From Phyllobacterium myrsinacearum (GTDB taxonomy: Bacteria > Pseudomonadota > Alphaproteobacteria > Rhizobiales > Rhizobiaceae), in contig NZ_PVBT01000007.1 of the NCBI RefSeq assembly GCF_002980555.1, positions 265,920 to 329,919 of the forward strand: DNA of 64,000 nucleotides, in the 5' to 3' direction. Made by a program: the position numbers and the translations under genes. The notes below the pieces were generated by a model that was not told the origin of the DNA, did not search any database, and worked only from the letters and a program-made list of their open reading frames with translations. Position 1 is the stretch's first letter, and each line of letters opens with the position of its first letter. Below, piece after piece: positions 45,109 through 55,327 of this stretch.

Positions 45109-46140
45109 CTATTTTTTCGCTTCGATGATCTTGTAACCGGCAGTATCCTCGATCGGCAGGACGGAGCGGAACAGCGCCTTCAGGCCCGCCTCATAGGGCA
45201 TCTGACAGTTGGCGACCAGCAGCAGCCTGCCGCCCGGCTTCAGGCGCTTGGCGGCGGCGGCAATGAACCCCTGCCCCATGGTCGGGTCGGCACTGCGCCC
45301 CGCATGGAACGGCGGATTCATGACGATGGTGTCGTAGATCTCGGCGATGGCTTCGCCATTCACATCGTGCCAGTGAAATGACAGTGGCAGTTCGGTTGCA
45401 CCGGCAAGGTTCAGCTTTGCCGCTTCGAGTGCTTCAAAATCCGCCTCATAGAGCGCCAGTGATTTGAGCTTGTCGGGATGTTTCAGCACTTCGCTGGCAA
45501 GATAACCCCAACCGGCCCCGAAATCGGCGACATGGCCGCTGATGCGGCCGGAAAAATGCTTCACCAGCAGCGCCGATCCCTTGTCGATGGCCGTGTGCGA
45601 AAACATGCCAGGGGCAGTGGTAAAGCGCGCGTCGACCAGCGTCGGTTCGGCCACAAGCGCTTCTGCTTGCGCTTCATCGACAGCCTCGGGCCGGGTAAAC
45701 CAGAAAGCCACCGCATGGTGCTTGGACAACCGGTCGGTAATCGGCGCAAATCGTTCGACCGTCTTGCGGAAACTGTCGATGCCGAGCTTCTTGTCCCCGC
45801 CCACCACGATCAGGCCGCCGGCTTCGACGTGGCGCAAGGCCTGCGCCAACCATGCCTCATTGCGCCCACGATGCTTACCAAGAAGGATCAGCGCCCCCTT
45901 GAAGCGTTCCCCGCCCTCAAGCCGGGAAACAGCCTGGAAACCTGCTTTTTGCAAGGCGTTGTAATCCGGCCGGAACGGCTGGAGCGCTGTCAGCGCGTCT
46001 TTCCATGCGGGATCGATATCGCGCTCCACCTCGGCGCCGAGGAACAGCCATGCGCTGCCCGCGTCTGGAACCGGCAATATCCCGTCTTCAAAGGGCAGAA
46101 AGAGCGTCTTGAGTGCGCCGTTGGCCATGGCAATGTCCAT
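45109..46140 (-). CDS. RsmC-like SAM-dependent methyltransferase
   Basis: A 343-residue protein with a degenerate N-terminal methyltransferase-like half and an active C-terminal half containing VADFGAGWGYLASEVL (SAM motif I near 206) and IVMNPPFHAGR (catalytic NPPF). This is the layout of RsmC, the 16S rRNA G1207 N2-methyltransferase, or RlmG. Exact nucleotide is inference. Single gene upstream of pnp on the same strand. Confidence 0.87.
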   Translation of the reverse strand: MDIAMANGALKTLFLPFEDGILPVPDAGSAWLFLGAEVERDIDPAWKDALTALQPFRPDYNALQKAGFQAVSRLEGGERFKGALILLGKHRGRNEAWLAQALRHVEAGGLIVVGGDKKLGIDSFRKTVERFAPITDRLSKHHAVAFWFTRPEAVDEAQAEALVAEPTLVDARFTTAPGMFSHTAIDKGSALLVKHFSGRISGHVADFGAGWGYLASEVLKHPDKLKSLALYEADFEALEAAKLNLAGATELPLSFHWHDVNGEAIAEIYDTIVMNPPFHAGRSADPTMGQGFIAAAAKRLKPGGRLLLVANCQMPYEAGLKALFRSVLPIEDTAGYKIIEAKK

Positions 46141-46214
46141 CCATCAATAGGTCTGTCTGAAACGGGACCGACTGGAATGGCAACCTTCCATGCCAATCGA
46201 ACCCCGCCAAGAAA

Positions 46215-46239
46215 AAAGCGCGCCACGGGGGCGCGCTTT
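46215..46239 (-). terminator. intrinsic terminator of pnp
   Basis: AAAGCGCGCC (46215-46224) and GGCGCGCTTT (46230-46239), perfect 10-bp stem with 5-nt loop; on the minus strand it runs into TTTTTTC. It closes the long rimP-pnp operon. Confidence 0.92.
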
Positions 46240-46260
46240 CATCACGTCAAAGCAGGAGGC

Positions 46261-48405
46261 TTATTCAGCGTCTTCTTCAGCCTGCTTCTTTTCCTGAGCG
46301 ATTTCCTTGCCGGTTTCCTGGTCGACAACCTTCATCGACAGGCGAACCTTGCCGCGCTCGTCAAAGCCCATGAGCTTGACCCAGACCTTCTGGCCTTCCT
46401 TGACCACATCGGAGGTCTTGGCAACGCGCTCGGAAGCGAGCTGGGAAATATGGACCAGACCATCGCGCGGGCCGAAGAAATTGACGAATGCGCCGAAGTC
46501 GGCGGTCTTGACGACCGTGCCTTCGTAGATTTCACCAACTTCAGGCTCGGCAACGATCGAATGAATCCACTTGCGGGCGGCTTCGATTTCCTTGGCAGAG
46601 GAGGACGCGATCTTGACCGTGCCATCATCTTCGATGTTGATCTTCGCACCGGTCTTTTCGACGATTTCACGAATGACCTTGCCGCCAGAACCGATAACGT
46701 CACGGATCTTGTCGGTCGGGATGTTCATGACTTCGATGCGCGGTGCAAATTCGCCGAGTTCCGAACGGCCTTCGGTGATGGCCTTGGCCATTTCGCCTAG
46801 GATGTGCAGACGGCCGTCCTTGGCCTGACCCAGAGCAACCTTCATGATCTCTTCGGTGATACCGTCGATCTTGATGTCCATCTGCAGGGCAGTGATACCG
46901 CTTTCAGTACCGGCAACCTTGAAATCCATGTCGCCGAGATGATCTTCATCGCCGAGGATGTCGGACAGAACAGCAAAGCGCTCGTCTTCCTTGATCAGGC
47001 CCATGGCGATACCTGCAACCGGACGGAGCAGCGGAACACCGGCATCCATCAGCGCAAGCGATGTGCCGCAAACGGTCGCCATTGAGGACGAGCCGTTGGA
47101 TTCGGTGATTTCCGAAACCGTACGCAGCGTGTAGGGGAACTGTTCCTTGGCAGGCAGAACCGGATGGATGGCGCGCCAGGCGAGCTTGCCATGACCGATT
47201 TCACGACGGCCGGGCGAACCCATGCGGCCTGTTTCACCGACCGAATAGGGCGGGAAATTGTAGTGAAGCATGAAGGTTTCTTTGTACATGCCGGTCAGCG
47301 AGTCGACATACTGTTCGTCTTCGCCGGTGCCGAGCGTTGCAACAACGATGGCCTGTGTTTCACCGCGGGTGAACAGGGCCGAACCGTGGGTGCGCGGCAG
47401 AAGGCCGACTTCCGATACGATCGGACGAACCGTCGAGAGGTCGCGGCCATCGATACGGCCGCCCGTGTCGAGGATGTTCCAGCGAACGATCTTCGCCTGA
47501 ACCGACTTGAACACCGTTGCGATCTGTTCGGCGGAGAATTCCGGCTCTTCAACACCTTCCGGGAAGAAGTGTGCCTTGACCTTTGCCTTGGCCGCATCAA
47601 CAGCGGCATAACGCTGCTGCTTGTCGGTGATCTTGTAGGCAGCGCGCAGATCGGCTTCGCAAACCTTGAGAACCGCAGCTTCAACAGCAGAAAGATCTTC
47701 TGCCTGGAAGTCGCGCGGCTCTTTTGCAGCAACTTCAGCGAGCTTGATGATCGCGTCGATAACCGGCTGGAAGCTCTTGTGACCAAACATCACGGCGCCG
47801 AGCATGATGTCTTCGGCCAATTCCTTGGCTTCCGATTCGACCATCAGAACGGCTTCGCCGGTACCGGCAACAACGAGGTCGAGGCTCGACTCAACCATTT
47901 CATCGATGGTCGGGTTCAGCTTGTATTCGCCGCCGATATAGCCGACGCGTGCACCGCCGATCGGACCCATGAACGGAACACCGGACAGCGTCAGTGCTGC
48001 GGAAGCACCGATGAGCGAAACGATGTCCGGGTTGTTTTCGAGGTCGTGCTGGATAACTGTCAGAACAACCTGTGTGTCGTTCTTGTAGCCATCGGCAAAG
48101 AGCGGGCGGATCGGACGGTCGATCAGGCGCGAAACCAGTGTTTCGTTTTCGCTCGGACGGCCTTCACGCTTGAAGTAGCCACCTGGGATCTTGCCGGCTG
48201 CGTAGGTCTTTTCCTGGTAGTTTACGGTCAGCGGAAAGAAATCCTGACCTGGCTTTGGTTCCTTGGCGGAAACAACGGTGGCGAGAACCACGGTTTCGCC
48301 GTAGGTGGCGAGAACTGCGCCATCGGCCTGGCGGGCAATCTTGCCCGTTTCCAGAATGAGCGGACGGCCGCCCCATTCGATTTCAACTTTGTGTTGATTA
48401 AACAT
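46261..48405 (-). CDS. pnp: polynucleotide phosphorylase
   Basis: A 714-residue 3'-5' exoribonuclease of the degradosome. Two RNase PH-like domains (first starting [20 protein letters not shown], second around residues 315-550 with [11 protein letters not shown] and [13 protein letters not shown]), then the KH domain [17 protein letters not shown] near 565 and the S1 domain [21 protein letters not shown] Glu/Lys tail ends it. It follows rpsO after a 215-bp spacer, as in many bacteria where RNase III cuts between them. Confidence 0.98.
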   Translation of the reverse strand: MFNQHKVEIEWGGRPLILETGKIARQADGAVLATYGETVVLATVVSAKEPKPGQDFFPLTVNYQEKTYAAGKIPGGYFKREGRPSENETLVSRLIDRPIRPLFADGYKNDTQVVLTVIQHDLENNPDIVSLIGASAALTLSGVPFMGPIGGARVGYIGGEYKLNPTIDEMVESSLDLVVAGTGEAVLMVESEAKELAEDIMLGAVMFGHKSFQPVIDAIIKLAEVAAKEPRDFQAEDLSAVEAAVLKVCEADLRAAYKITDKQQRYAAVDAAKAKVKAHFFPEGVEEPEFSAEQIATVFKSVQAKIVRWNILDTGGRIDGRDLSTVRPIVSEVGLLPRTHGSALFTRGETQAIVVATLGTGEDEQYVDSLTGMYKETFMLHYNFPPYSVGETGRMGSPGRREIGHGKLAWRAIHPVLPAKEQFPYTLRTVSEITESNGSSSMATVCGTSLALMDAGVPLLRPVAGIAMGLIKEDERFAVLSDILGDEDHLGDMDFKVAGTESGITALQMDIKIDGITEEIMKVALGQAKDGRLHILGEMAKAITEGRSELGEFAPRIEVMNIPTDKIRDVIGSGGKVIREIVEKTGAKINIEDDGTVKIASSSAKEIEAARKWIHSIVAEPEVGEIYEGTVVKTADFGAFVNFFGPRDGLVHISQLASERVAKTSDVVKEGQKVWVKLMGFDERGKVRLSMKVVDQETGKEIAQEKKQAEEDAE

Positions 48406-48580
48406 ATCTTGTCCTTCAGTGGGGAAATACGCGCATCCCTTTGGATAGCAGCATGTTTCGCCCGTTTCGTTTCAGACCAATCACGGGCAAGACAACGTGC
48501 AACTCGTATGGCCGAGCTGCCTGCAATCCTGCCCCATGACCTGCCTCATGGTAGCGTTCATCCCTGTCGGGATAAACAGA

Positions 48581-48613
48581 GACCGGCGGGGCGACTGAGC
48601 GCACCCGCCGGTC
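48581..48613 (-). terminator. strong hairpin between rpsO and pnp
   Basis: GACCGGCGGG (48581-48590) and CCCGCCGGTC (48604-48613) form a perfect 10-bp GC-rich stem with 13-nt loop, just after rpsO on its strand. There is no T tract, so it may be an RNase III/processing site or partial terminator. Confidence 0.6.
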
Positions 48614-48620
48614 CAATCTG

Positions 48621-48890
48621 TTAGCGGCGCAGGCCGAGCTTTTCGATCAGCGTCTGGTAGCGGCCCTCGTCTACACCCTTGAGGTAGTCAAGGAGACTGC
48701 GGCGCGTCGAGACGAGCTTGAGAAGACCACGGCGGGAATGGTTATCCTTCTTGTGGTCCTTGAAGTGCTCGGTCAGGTTGACAATGCGCTCTGTCAGAAC
48801 AGCAACCTGGACTTCCGGGGAACCGGTGTCGCCTGGCTTCGTTGCGTATTCAGAGATCAGTGCCTGCTTGCGTTCAGCGGTAATCGACAT
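48621..48890 (-). CDS. rpsO: 30S ribosomal protein S15
   Basis: An 89-residue primary 16S rRNA-binding protein of standard length ([40 protein letters not shown]). ATG 48890 gives the canonical start; AAAGGAC is just upstream, and the longer upstream reading is not needed. It precedes pnp; truB lies further upstream on the same strand but is separated by two genes on the other strand. Confidence 0.98.
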   Translation of the reverse strand: MSITAERKQALISEYATKPGDTGSPEVQVAVLTERIVNLTEHFKDHKKDNHSRRGLLKLVSTRRSLLDYLKGVDEGRYQTLIEKLGLRR

Positions 48891-49196
48891 CGTATGTCCT
48901 TTCTTTTGAAGGGAAAACGGGATGCCCACGGCCGGGATGTCGTCCAGCGGGGGCCGGTTAAAGCGCTAGGGAAAGCCTATCGCTGCGGGCCGTATAGTCG
49001 AAAATGTGACAAATTACCAGCCGCAAATGATTCGCTCGCTTTTCAGTTGTCGAACCCGGGGCAAAGCGGTCATATTCATTTTGCCATCTTACCTTAGAAA
49101 TGAACTGCGGCACGAGCGTGGCATGCCCCTGCCCGCCTCTATTCCGCCAATCCGCCTTTCCATACTGGTTTGGGGCCAATGATCCGGAGTGAAATC
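48891..49196. other. divergent gap between rpsO and a methyltransferase gene
   Basis: About 300 bp without a gene. It must carry the promoters of rpsO (minus) and the methyltransferase (plus). I see the ribosome-binding sites next to each gene but no consensus promoter, hairpin or RNA gene that I can defend. Confidence 0.5.
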
Positions 49197-49964
49197 ATGA
49201 ACACCATTCATCACGCCGCTGCCGCGGGCTTTGCCGCGAAGGCCGACAATTATGTTCTTGGCCGTCCGGACTACCCGCCGGCACTCGATGCATGGTTGCG
49301 CGATGAACTGGATCTGGAACCCGGTAAGACCGTTGTCGATCTTGGCGCCGGAACCGGCAAGTTTACGCGCCGGCTCATGACAACGGGCGCTGCGGTCATC
49401 GCCGTTGAACCCGTTGCCGAAATGCTGCAAAAACTCACCGGTGAATATCCCGAGATTTCGGCCAAATCAGGCACCGCGGAATCGATCCCTCTTCCCGACG
49501 CGTCCGTGGACGCGGTCGTCTGTGCGCAGGCATTCCATTGGTTTGCCACCGAGGCCGCACTCACGGAAATTCACCGTGTCCTCAAGCCGGGCGGCAGCCT
49601 CGGGCTGGTGTGGAACACGCGGGATGCACGCATTCCCTGGGTGGCAAAACTGGCGGATATCTTTGCACCCTACGAAGGCGACACGCCGCGGCACCATACC
49701 GGAGACTGGAAAAAACCGTTTCCGTTCAATGGCTTCAGCGCACTGAGAGAACACCATTTTTCCAACAACCATACCGGTGCGCCGGAAGATGTCATCGTCA
49801 ACCGCGTGCTGTCGACCAGCTTCATCGCCGCCCTGCCGCCGGAAAAACAGGAACAGGTTGCCGCCGATGTTCGCGCCCTTATCGCAAACGAACCGACACT
49901 CGCCGGAAGAACGGAGGTCACCCTGCCCTACGACACGGCGGCCTACAGTTGCATCAAGGAATGA
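49197..49964 (+). CDS. class I SAM-dependent methyltransferase
   Basis: A 255-residue methyltransferase. SAM motif I VVDLGAGTGKFTRRLM lies near residue 48, followed by VIAVEPVAEML and the DASVDAVVCAQAFHWF segment, then VLKPGGSLGLVWNTRD. These features fit the UbiE/methyltransferase-11 group with the FHWF box seen in ubiquinone-like or trans-aconitate-like enzymes. The substrate is unknown. ATG 49197 follows CCGGAGTG. It is followed closely by a cyclotransferase-like gene. Confidence 0.88.
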   Translation: MNTIHHAAAAGFAAKADNYVLGRPDYPPALDAWLRDELDLEPGKTVVDLGAGTGKFTRRLMTTGAAVIAVEPVAEMLQKLTGEYPEISAKSGTAESIPLPDASVDAVVCAQAFHWFATEAALTEIHRVLKPGGSLGLVWNTRDARIPWVAKLADIFAPYEGDTPRHHTGDWKKPFPFNGFSALREHHFSNNHTGAPEDVIVNRVLSTSFIAALPPEKQEQVAADVRALIANEPTLAGRTEVTLPYDTAAYSCIKE

Positions 49965-50002
49965 TACTCGCCACCAAGGACGCAGCGCCAGAGGAGCTCA
50001 GC

Positions 50003-50350
50003 ATGAATGACACACCGGCGATCCATCTGTTTTCCTATGGAACCCTGCAGCAGGAGGGTGTCCAGCTGTCTTCCTTCGGCCGCCTTTTGCAAGGCACGCC
50101 GGATGCGATGCCAGGTTTCAGGAAATCGATGATCGAAATCACCGATCCCGATGTCATCCGTGCCAGCGGCAGCAATTTCCATCCCATCGTCGTGCCAAGC
50201 AGCGATTCCGGCGACGAGGTCGCGGGAACCGTTTTCAAGATCACGGTGAGTGAACTCGCCGCAGCGGACGCCTATGAAGTGGCGGATTACAAGCGCGTCG
50301 AAGTGCGGTTGAAATCGGGAATCGATGCCTGGGTTTACGTGAAAGCTTAA
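50003..50350 (+). CDS. gamma-glutamylcyclotransferase (AIG2-like) family protein
   Basis: A 115-residue single-domain protein of the GGCT/AIG2-like fold. The substrate-binding loop [14 protein letters not shown] (YGTL) is intact, as is the later Glu/Tyr region in [18 protein letters not shown], in which the Glu would be catalytic. Relatives release 5-oxoproline from gamma-glutamyl amines or peptides. ATG 50003 follows AGAGGAG. It overlaps the end of truB on the other strand by four bases. Confidence 0.85.
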   Translation: MNDTPAIHLFSYGTLQQEGVQLSSFGRLLQGTPDAMPGFRKSMIEITDPDVIRASGSNFHPIVVPSSDSGDEVAGTVFKITVSELAAADAYEVADYKRVEVRLKSGIDAWVYVKA

Positions 50351-51321
50351 GCGGTGAAAACGCGCTTGGGCTTGAACTGGCCCTGTTCGATGAAGCCGAT
50401 GGCGAGAAGCTTGCCCTTGCTCGTTACACAGGCTTCGTCAGCCTCAACCGGCGCGTCGCGGCCACGCAGGATGACCGGGTTGCCCATGCGGATGCGGTGC
50501 GCCTGATCGTCGGAGAGGGCGACCTGCGGCAGGCTCTCCAATGCCGCGCCGGTATCAATCAGGAATGCATCCATCACCGAGAAACGCGCCTCGATGGCTT
50601 CGTAGGAGCGGTCCTCGCCTTCCTCACCCTCGGCAGGGGCCGGCGGGTGGGCCGCTTCCAATTCCTCGAGCGTGACGAAATCCTGCTCGTCAAAGGGCGC
50701 AACTTCAATGCGGCGCAGATCGGAGATGTGACCGTAGCAGCCGAGATCCCGCCCCATGTCCCGGGCGAGTGAGCGGACATAGGTGCCCTTGCCGCATTCG
50801 ACTTCGAAAATCGCGGTGGATGCGTCAGGCTGCCCAATCAGTTCGAGACGGTCGATTTCGACTTCCCGTGCCGGAATTTCAACCTCTTCGCCGCCGCGCG
50901 CCAGGTCATAGGCGCGCTCGCCGGCAATCTTGATGGCGGAGAATTTTGGCGGAATCTGCTGAATCACACCGGTATATCTGGCAAGAATGGCCTTGATCGA
51001 TGCCTCGTCCGGGCGTTGCTCCGATGTGACTGTGATCTCGCCTTCCATGTCGTCGGTGGTGCGTTCAGCCCCCCAGGTGACGGTGAAGCGGTAGATCTTG
51101 GCGCCGTCCATGACATAGGGCACGGTCTTCGTCGCTTCGCCCAGCGCGATCGGCAGCATGCCGGATGCGAGCGGATCAAGCGTGCCGGCGTGCCCGGCTT
51201 TTTCAGCCTTGAACAGCCACTTGATCTTGGAGACGGCTTCGGTCGAGCCCATGCCCTTCGGCTTGTCAAAGATCAGCCAGCCGGATACGGGCCGGCCTTT
51301 TTTCTTGCGCTGTCTCGACAT
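50347..51321 (-). CDS. truB: tRNA pseudouridine(55) synthase
   Basis: A 324-residue enzyme making pseudouridine 55 in the T loop of tRNAs. The catalytic Asp is in [15 protein letters not shown] near residue 48; [18 protein letters not shown] and [13 protein letters not shown] follow. The C-terminal PUA-like extension is short. It begins one base after rbfA on the same strand. Its end overlaps a convergent gene. Confidence 0.96.
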   Translation of the reverse strand: MSRQRKKKGRPVSGWLIFDKPKGMGSTEAVSKIKWLFKAEKAGHAGTLDPLASGMLPIALGEATKTVPYVMDGAKIYRFTVTWGAERTTDDMEGEITVTSEQRPDEASIKAILARYTGVIQQIPPKFSAIKIAGERAYDLARGGEEVEIPAREVEIDRLELIGQPDASTAIFEVECGKGTYVRSLARDMGRDLGCYGHISDLRRIEVAPFDEQDFVTLEELEAAHPPAPAEGEEGEDRSYEAIEARFSVMDAFLIDTGAALESLPQVALSDDQAHRIRMGNPVILRGRDAPVEADEACVTSKGKLLAIGFIEQGQFKPKRVFTA

Positions 51322-51792
51322 TCAATTGTTTCCGTTGCCGTCGGGGCCATGGCCCGGCACATCGCCGGGGTTGGGATCGTCATGATCATCATGATCGTGA
51401 TGATCATCGAGATCGCGGGTCACCTCTGGCTTGCGCAGCAGCGCATCGATCTTGGCGTAGTTGTCAAAGCTCGAGTCGATGCGGAACCGGAATTCCGGCA
51501 TGTATTTCATCTGCTTCAGATAGGCTGCTGCCCGGCCGCGGATGAATTTTGCATGCTGGTTCAGGGCCGCAATCACCGCGTCGCTGTCTTTCGCGCCGAT
51601 GGGCGAAACAAAGCAGGTGGCGATCTTGAGGTCCGGCGACATGCGGACTTCAGAAATGGCGACAACGGCGTTTTCCAGCGTGTCATCGCGCACGTCACCG
51701 CGCTGAAGCACCTGAGAAACGGCGTGACGCACCTGTTCACTGACGCGCAACTGGCGTTGTGAAGGGCCGGACGATGAGGCAAAACGAGACAT
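51322..51792 (-). CDS. rbfA: ribosome-binding factor A with His/Asp-rich tail
   Basis: A 156-residue KH-fold factor needed for 30S maturation, normal in residues 1-125 ([39 protein letters not shown]). The last 30 residues are unusual: [11 protein letters not shown] then a Gly/Pro/Asn stretch. The repeated gatcat codons behind this tail suggest expansion. The tail might bind metal ions or be a disordered accessory; this is inference. It lies between infB (94-bp gap) and truB. Confidence 0.95.
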   Translation of the reverse strand: MSRFASSSGPSQRQLRVSEQVRHAVSQVLQRGDVRDDTLENAVVAISEVRMSPDLKIATCFVSPIGAKDSDAVIAALNQHAKFIRGRAAAYLKQMKYMPEFRFRIDSSFDNYAKIDALLRKPEVTRDLDDHHDHDDHDDPNPGDVPGHGPDGNGNN

Positions 51793-51886
51793 ATTTATCG
51801 TATCCCAAGATACAGGAGATCGCCGGTTTTGGGTCCGGCGATCCTGTTATCGATGATCTAAATGCTGCCCTCGCAAGGGCTTGGCA

Positions 51887-54658
51887 TCAAAGTGTGCGGG
51901 TAATGTGTTCGACGCGGAACGCTTCGATCGTATCGCCTGCGCGAATATCGTCGTAATTCTCGAACGCCATACCGCATTCCTGACCCGCAGGCACTTCGGA
52001 CACTTCGTCCTTGAAGCGCTTGAGCGTCTTGAGCTTGCCTTCGTGAATGACAACGTTGTCGCGGATGAGGCGCACGCCCGCACCACGTTCGACCTTGCCT
52101 TCCGTGACGCGGCAACCTGCAACCTTGCCGACCTTGGTAATGTTGAAGACTTCGAGGATCTCCGCATTGCCGAGGAAGGTTTCGCGGCGTTCCGGCGACA
52201 GCAGGCCGGACATGGCTGCCTTCACGTCATCCACCAGATCGTAGATGATGTTGTAGTAGCGGATCTCGATGCCTTCACGCTCAGCCAGGTCACGCGCCTG
52301 CTTGTTGGCACGCACGTTGAAGCCGATGATCGCAGCATTGGAGGCTTCGGCAAGAGCAATATCGCTCTCGGTGATGCCGCCAGCACCCGAATGGATGATG
52401 CGAGCCCGGACTTCGTCGGTTCCAAGCTTGTCCAGTGCGCCGGCAATGGCTTCGATGGAACCCTGCACGTCGCCCTTGATGAGCAGCGGGAATTCCTTCA
52501 GGCCGGTGACCTGCAGCTGGCTCATCATCTGTTCGAGCGAGCCGCGCGATCCAGCCTGACGGGCCACTGCCTTTTCACGGGCAAGACGCGTGCGGTACTC
52601 GGAAATCTCGCGGGCCTTGGCTTCGTTTTCCACCACGGCAAAGCGATCGCCAGCCTGTGGCGGGCCCTGAAGACCCAGAACCTCGACCGGCGTTGCCGGA
52701 CCGACTTCCTTGACCGTTTCACCGCGATCATTGACGAGGGCGCGGACACGGCCCCATTCGCTGCCGGCAACAATGATGTCACCCGGACGCAATGTGCCCT
52801 TCTGGACGAGAACGGTTGCAACCGAACCGCGGCCCCGGTCGAGCTTGGCTTCGATAACCACGCCTTCGGCCGTCCGCGAAGGATCGGCCTTCAGGTCGAG
52901 AATTTCCGCCTGGAGCAGAATGGTTTCGAGCAGCTTGTCGAGGCCCGCACCGGTTTTCGCCGACACTTCCACGTCGAGCGTTTCACCGCCCATCGATTCC
53001 ACGAAGACTTCGTGCTGCAACAGGCCATTGCGGACCTTTTGCGGATCGGCGGATGGCTTGTCGATCTTGTTGATCGCCACGATGATCGGAACACCCGCTG
53101 CCTTGGCATGGTTGATCGATTCAATGGTCTGCGGCATCACGCTGTCATCGGCGGCAACGACAAGGATAGCGATATCCGTTGCCTGTGCACCGCGGGCGCG
53201 CATCGCCGTAAAGGCGGCGTGACCCGGCGTATCGATGAAGGTGATCTTGTGACCATTCTGCTCGACCTGGTAGGCGCCAATATGCTGGGTGATGCCACCG
53301 GCTTCACCGGACACAACGTTGGCCTTGCGGATGGCGTCGAGCAGCGATGTCTTGCCGTGATCGACGTGACCCATGATCGTGACAACAGGCGGACGGGATT
53401 CGAACGCGCCTTCGTCGTCCTGCACGTTGAAGATACCTTCTTCAACGTCGGATTCCGCAACGCGGCGAACCGTATGACCGAATTCTTCGGCAATCAGCTG
53501 AGCCGTGTCGGCGTCGATCAGATCGCCGGGCTTCATCATCTGGCCTTCCTTCATCAGGAACTTGATGACGTCGACCGAACGCTCGGCCATACGCTGTGCA
53601 AGCTCCTGAATGGTGATGGTCTCCGGCAGAATGACTTCACGTGCGATTTTCTCGCGGGTATCCTGCTGCATGCCGCGCTTGAACTTTTCCTGACGGCGGC
53701 GCATCGCGGACAGTGAACGGCTGCGGCCTTCATCGTTCAATGCCGTGCCCAGGGTGAGCTTGCCGCGACGGCGCTCATCTTCCCCTTTGACGACCTTGGG
53801 CGTGCGCACTTCCGGCTTGACCGGAGCAGCGCTGCTGCCACGGCGGGCACCTGCAGGACCACGACGTTCTTCTTCTTCGTCAGCGGCAGCCTTGCGCACC
53901 GGACCCTTCGGCGCAGTGGTTTCTTCGGCCGCTTTCGCGGTGTCAGGCTGGCGCTTGCGGGCTTCTTCTTCCGAACGCTGCTTGGCTTCAGCTTCCTTGC
54001 GCAGGCGCTCTTCTTCTTCGGCCTGGCGGCGGGCGGATTCTTCGCGCTCCTTGGCACGCAAAGCATCTTCCTCTGCACGGCGCGCAGCTTCGACAGCCGC
54101 ACGCGCACGATCTTCCGCATCACGAACTTTTGAACCCTCAAGTGCCTTGCGGCGGGCTTCAAGCTCGGCTGACGACAATGTGTTCAGCACCATGCCCGAA
54201 CGGTCGTTCGGACGCGATGAACGGTAAGGCTGCTGGGCAGGCCGCTGCGAATGCGCCGGAGCAGCGGGACGCGCGCTCGCGGACGCAGAACCAGCCGATG
54301 CACCTTGCGCAGGAGCCGCCGGACGCGGCGCTGGCGCAGGCGCAGCACTTGGTGTTGCCGCCTGTACGGGTGCAGGGGCCGGCTGGGGAGCCGCCGGGCG
54401 CACAACCGGTGCAGAAGGAGCAGGTGCCGCAGATGCTGGCGCCGGTGTTGCCGGTGCAGGCGCAGCAGGAGGCGTTACCTCCGGCTTCTGATCCGGAAGG
54501 CTAAACTTGCGCTTCTTGGTTTCAACGACAACAGACTTCGTGCGGCCATGACTGAAATTCTGACGCACAGTACTCTGTTCAACGCCAGGCCGCTTCAGGG
54601 TCAGGGTCTTTTTATTGACGCCAAGCGTCTTGTCGTCTGTCGATTTTGTATCGCTCAT
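51887..54658 (-). CDS. infB: translation initiation factor IF-2
   Basis: A 923-residue GTPase that places initiator tRNA on the 30S subunit. The N-terminal third is low-complexity: Ala/Pro-rich (about 60-140), then a charged Glu/Arg/Ala coiled-coil-like stretch (about 165-270). The G domain has G1 [10 protein letters not shown] near 428, G3 DTPGHAAF and G4 NKIDK. Domains II-IV follow to the usual C-terminus. ATG 54658 overlaps the ylxR-like stop by ATGA. Confidence 0.97.
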   Translation of the reverse strand: MSDTKSTDDKTLGVNKKTLTLKRPGVEQSTVRQNFSHGRTKSVVVETKKRKFSLPDQKPEVTPPAAPAPATPAPASAAPAPSAPVVRPAAPQPAPAPVQAATPSAAPAPAPRPAAPAQGASAGSASASARPAAPAHSQRPAQQPYRSSRPNDRSGMVLNTLSSAELEARRKALEGSKVRDAEDRARAAVEAARRAEEDALRAKEREESARRQAEEEERLRKEAEAKQRSEEEARKRQPDTAKAAEETTAPKGPVRKAAADEEEERRGPAGARRGSSAAPVKPEVRTPKVVKGEDERRRGKLTLGTALNDEGRSRSLSAMRRRQEKFKRGMQQDTREKIAREVILPETITIQELAQRMAERSVDVIKFLMKEGQMMKPGDLIDADTAQLIAEEFGHTVRRVAESDVEEGIFNVQDDEGAFESRPPVVTIMGHVDHGKTSLLDAIRKANVVSGEAGGITQHIGAYQVEQNGHKITFIDTPGHAAFTAMRARGAQATDIAILVVAADDSVMPQTIESINHAKAAGVPIIVAINKIDKPSADPQKVRNGLLQHEVFVESMGGETLDVEVSAKTGAGLDKLLETILLQAEILDLKADPSRTAEGVVIEAKLDRGRGSVATVLVQKGTLRPGDIIVAGSEWGRVRALVNDRGETVKEVGPATPVEVLGLQGPPQAGDRFAVVENEAKAREISEYRTRLAREKAVARQAGSRGSLEQMMSQLQVTGLKEFPLLIKGDVQGSIEAIAGALDKLGTDEVRARIIHSGAGGITESDIALAEASNAAIIGFNVRANKQARDLAEREGIEIRYYNIIYDLVDDVKAAMSGLLSPERRETFLGNAEILEVFNITKVGKVAGCRVTEGKVERGAGVRLIRDNVVIHEGKLKTLKRFKDEVSEVPAGQECGMAFENYDDIRAGDTIEAFRVEHITRTL

Positions 54659-55296
54659 TCCGTTTCCGTTTCCTTCGCGGCAGATGCCGCTTTAGCGTCG
54701 GCCAGATCCGTACGGCCATCGCGAAAATGCTGTAGCAGCCAAGCTCGCTCGACGAACCCGGCAGCTGCCTTCCCCTTGAGTACGGCAGCATGTATCACAT
54801 TTACCCCGCCTAATGCCAAATCCATTTCACTGCTTTCGAACAATGAAAGGGCGGGAATTTCCGGTCCGCCGGCATAAACTACCGAACGGCGGGCCTGGTC
54901 AAGCTTGCGGACGCCATCTTCGGCGGCTTCACGGGCATGAAGAACCAGCGCTGCGGTGCCGTTGCGGATAGCGGAGTCCACTTTTGCGGCCCCTGTTACC
55001 ACAACACCGGCCTTGCGCGCCAACCCAAAACTGCCAAGCGCGAATTTTACCAGCATCTGATCGACAACCAACCCGAAATCATCCGGGACAGTCACATTGG
55101 TTTTCAATGCACGCGGAAAGAGCTTTCGCTTGACCGCTTCATCAATATAACGCCGCTGGGCCTTCACCCAACACCCCCGCCCGGGAAGATTGCGCTTCAA
55201 ATCAGCGACAACCGCCCCGTCCGGGCTTGCGACAAACCGGATCATGTCATCGACAGAACCGCCTTCGCGCGTGACAATGCATGTCCTGTCATTCAT
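54655..55296 (-). CDS. RNA-binding protein: YlxR (DUF448) domain fused to an L7Ae-like domain
   Basis: About 213 residues. The N-terminal YlxR domain shows [10 protein letters not shown] and [13 protein letters not shown]. The C-terminal half resembles L7Ae/L30e proteins ([22 protein letters not shown]), which bind kink-turn RNA. This fusion is standard between nusA and infB in alphaproteobacteria. ATG 55296 is chosen since a longer reading overlaps nusA. YlxR proteins bind RNA and affect RNase P or transcription in other bacteria; its role here is inferred. Confidence 0.92.
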   Translation of the reverse strand: MNDRTCIVTREGGSVDDMIRFVASPDGAVVADLKRNLPGRGCWVKAQRRYIDEAVKRKLFPRALKTNVTVPDDFGLVVDQMLVKFALGSFGLARKAGVVVTGAAKVDSAIRNGTAALVLHAREAAEDGVRKLDQARRSVVYAGGPEIPALSLFESSEMDLALGGVNVIHAAVLKGKAAAGFVERAWLLQHFRDGRTDLADAKAASAAKETETE

Positions 55297-55327
55297 TTCC
55301 GGTTCCACGTACAAAGGTCTCTCGCTC

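Noticed and set aside
45478-46800. 440-codon open frame on the plus strand
   Set aside because: Antisense to the RsmC-like gene and pnp and runs across the pnp terminator.
47164-48624. 486-codon open frame on the plus strand
   Set aside because: Antisense to pnp, extends through the pnp-rpsO gap, and has no family resemblance.
51881-53716. 611-codon open frame on the plus strand
   Set aside because: Antisense to infB; composition rich in Asp, His, Arg is typical of a reverse-complement shadow.
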